A stretch of DNA of 30,010 nt. Source: a virus. Below the pieces are notes generated by a model. It ran no database searches. It saw only the letters and a program-made list of their open reading frames with translations, and was not told the DNA's origin. Location: IMG/VR virus record IMGVR_UViG_3300035687_000017, positions 1 to 30,010 of that record. One strand, given 5' to 3'. The stretch's first letter is position 1. Each line of letters opens with the position of its first letter. Below, in pieces: positions 29,507-30,010 of this stretch. Both the position numbers and the translations under genes were made by a program.

Positions 29507-29938
29507 TCAGGCGATCAGGAAGATGAAATTGGCCTTGACGTCCGTCTGCCCGTTCGCGTCGAGGAACCCAGTCCCCGAGGTGAACGGCAGCTTCGACGTC
29601 TTCACCACGGCGTACGCGGACAGCAGAGCGCCGCCCACGTCCTTCGTGGTGTCGAGCGGATTGGGCACCTTCACCGCGGAGAACAGGAACCCCGCCGCGG
29701 TCTGCGTGCCGTCGGCCAGCGCGTCGTTGTACGGCGCGTACAGCCCCGTGGCGGTGATCTTCCCCAGCACCGTCCCCGACGGGATGTACCCGTTCGGGTA
29801 GTGCGTGCCCGCCGTGAACGCGGACACGTCGAGGACGATCGACTGCGTGAACCCGTAGCCGATACCGCCGGGCTGGGGAATCAGCCACGACCGCTTCTCG
29901 ACCTGGGACGACGTGGTGATGACAGAGATGTCGGTCAT
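29507..29938 (-). CDS. Head decoration protein, lambda gpD (HDPD) type
   Basis: A 143-residue protein whose position directly before the capsid gene, and whose pattern (PSGTVLGKITATGLYAPYNDALADGTQTAAGFLFSAVKV, then DVGGALLSAYAVVKTSKLPF), match lambda gpD-like decoration proteins that trimerise on the capsid to stabilise it after expansion. GGAAGGA precedes the ATG at 29938, which overlaps the previous stop (ATGA). Confidence 0.82.
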   Translation of the reverse strand: MTDISVITTSSQVEKRSWLIPQPGGIGYGFTQSIVLDVSAFTAGTHYPNGYIPSGTVLGKITATGLYAPYNDALADGTQTAAGFLFSAVKVPNPLDTTKDVGGALLSAYAVVKTSKLPFTSGTGFLDANGQTDVKANFIFLIA

Positions 29939-30010
29939 GCCGTTCCTTCCTGAGGATTGAGCGGACCGGACATCCCCGAGCCGCGCTGACTACTGCTTGC
30001 TTCCCGCCGG
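29935..30010 (-). CDS. Partial CDS, C-terminal end only
   Basis: The last 24 codons of an upstream gene, ending MSGPLNPQEGTA before a stop overlapping the decoration protein ATG (ATGA). The visible part is a polar tail with no domain. In phages with this capsid type a head maturation protease, scaffold or portal gene is expected here, but the fragment cannot tell which. Confidence 0.5.
   Translation of the reverse strand, partial: RREASSSQRGSGMSGPLNPQEGTA

Overview
This is a high-GC actinomycete sequence: GC-rich third codon positions, many GTG starts, GGAGG-type ribosome binding sites, and DUF2637 and TraB/FtsK-type proteins typical of Streptomyces, Micromonospora and relatives. It carries a temperate-phage-like or integrative element that joins two gene sets usually described apart: a siphovirus head, tail and lysis block, and a block that looks like the transfer and spread genes of actinobacterial conjugative elements. 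Almost everything is on the minus strand, so transcription runs from high to low coordinates. No integrase, excisionase, replication initiator, terminase, portal or protease is visible; they would lie outside the window.

Right and middle (30010 down to 9124), morphogenesis and lysis. In transcription order: the tail end of an unidentified gene, a head decoration protein, a major capsid protein of the lambda gpE type, seven poorly known genes that include lectin-like and beta-rich proteins and a 776-residue protein built of about 25 twenty-residue repeats, a head-tail adaptor, three or four connector and tail-completion proteins, the major tail protein, the tail assembly chaperone pair made by -1 ribosomal frameshifting at a GGGAAAA heptamer, a 1194-residue tape measure protein with a peptidase-like domain, distal tail proteins, a beta-helix tail spike, a second fibre protein, two small membrane or coiled-coil proteins, an N-acetylmuramoyl-L-alanine amidase and a holin. 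One gene (21971-22273) runs against this operon and looks like a self-contained cargo gene.

Control region (8545-9110). A divergent intergenic region holds two copies of the perfect palindrome GTGTCTAGACAC between a plus-strand ribbon-helix-helix regulator and the leftward transfer-like operon. A GC-rich hairpin separates it from the lysis genes.

Left (8545 down to 625), transfer-like and accessory block. It has a small Cys/His protein, a DUF2637 membrane protein with a C-terminal helix-turn-helix, several very small membrane or hypothetical proteins, a DUF4236-like protein, a 305-residue membrane/coiled-coil protein, a 665-residue TraB/FtsK-like membrane DNA translocase with a C-terminal winged helix, a membrane-anchored Mrr-like nuclease, three unknown proteins and an XRE-type regulator.

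Far left (1-624). The 3' half of a tRNA-Arg(TCT) gene (449-495) marks the attachment site. Near-identical 17-bp direct repeats lie on both sides of it, and short TGGGTCC repeats lie on the element side. Further left are two small overlapping genes preceded by tandem operator-like repeats. Whether that stretch is chromosome, a neighbouring element or the other arm of the same element cannot be decided from this window.
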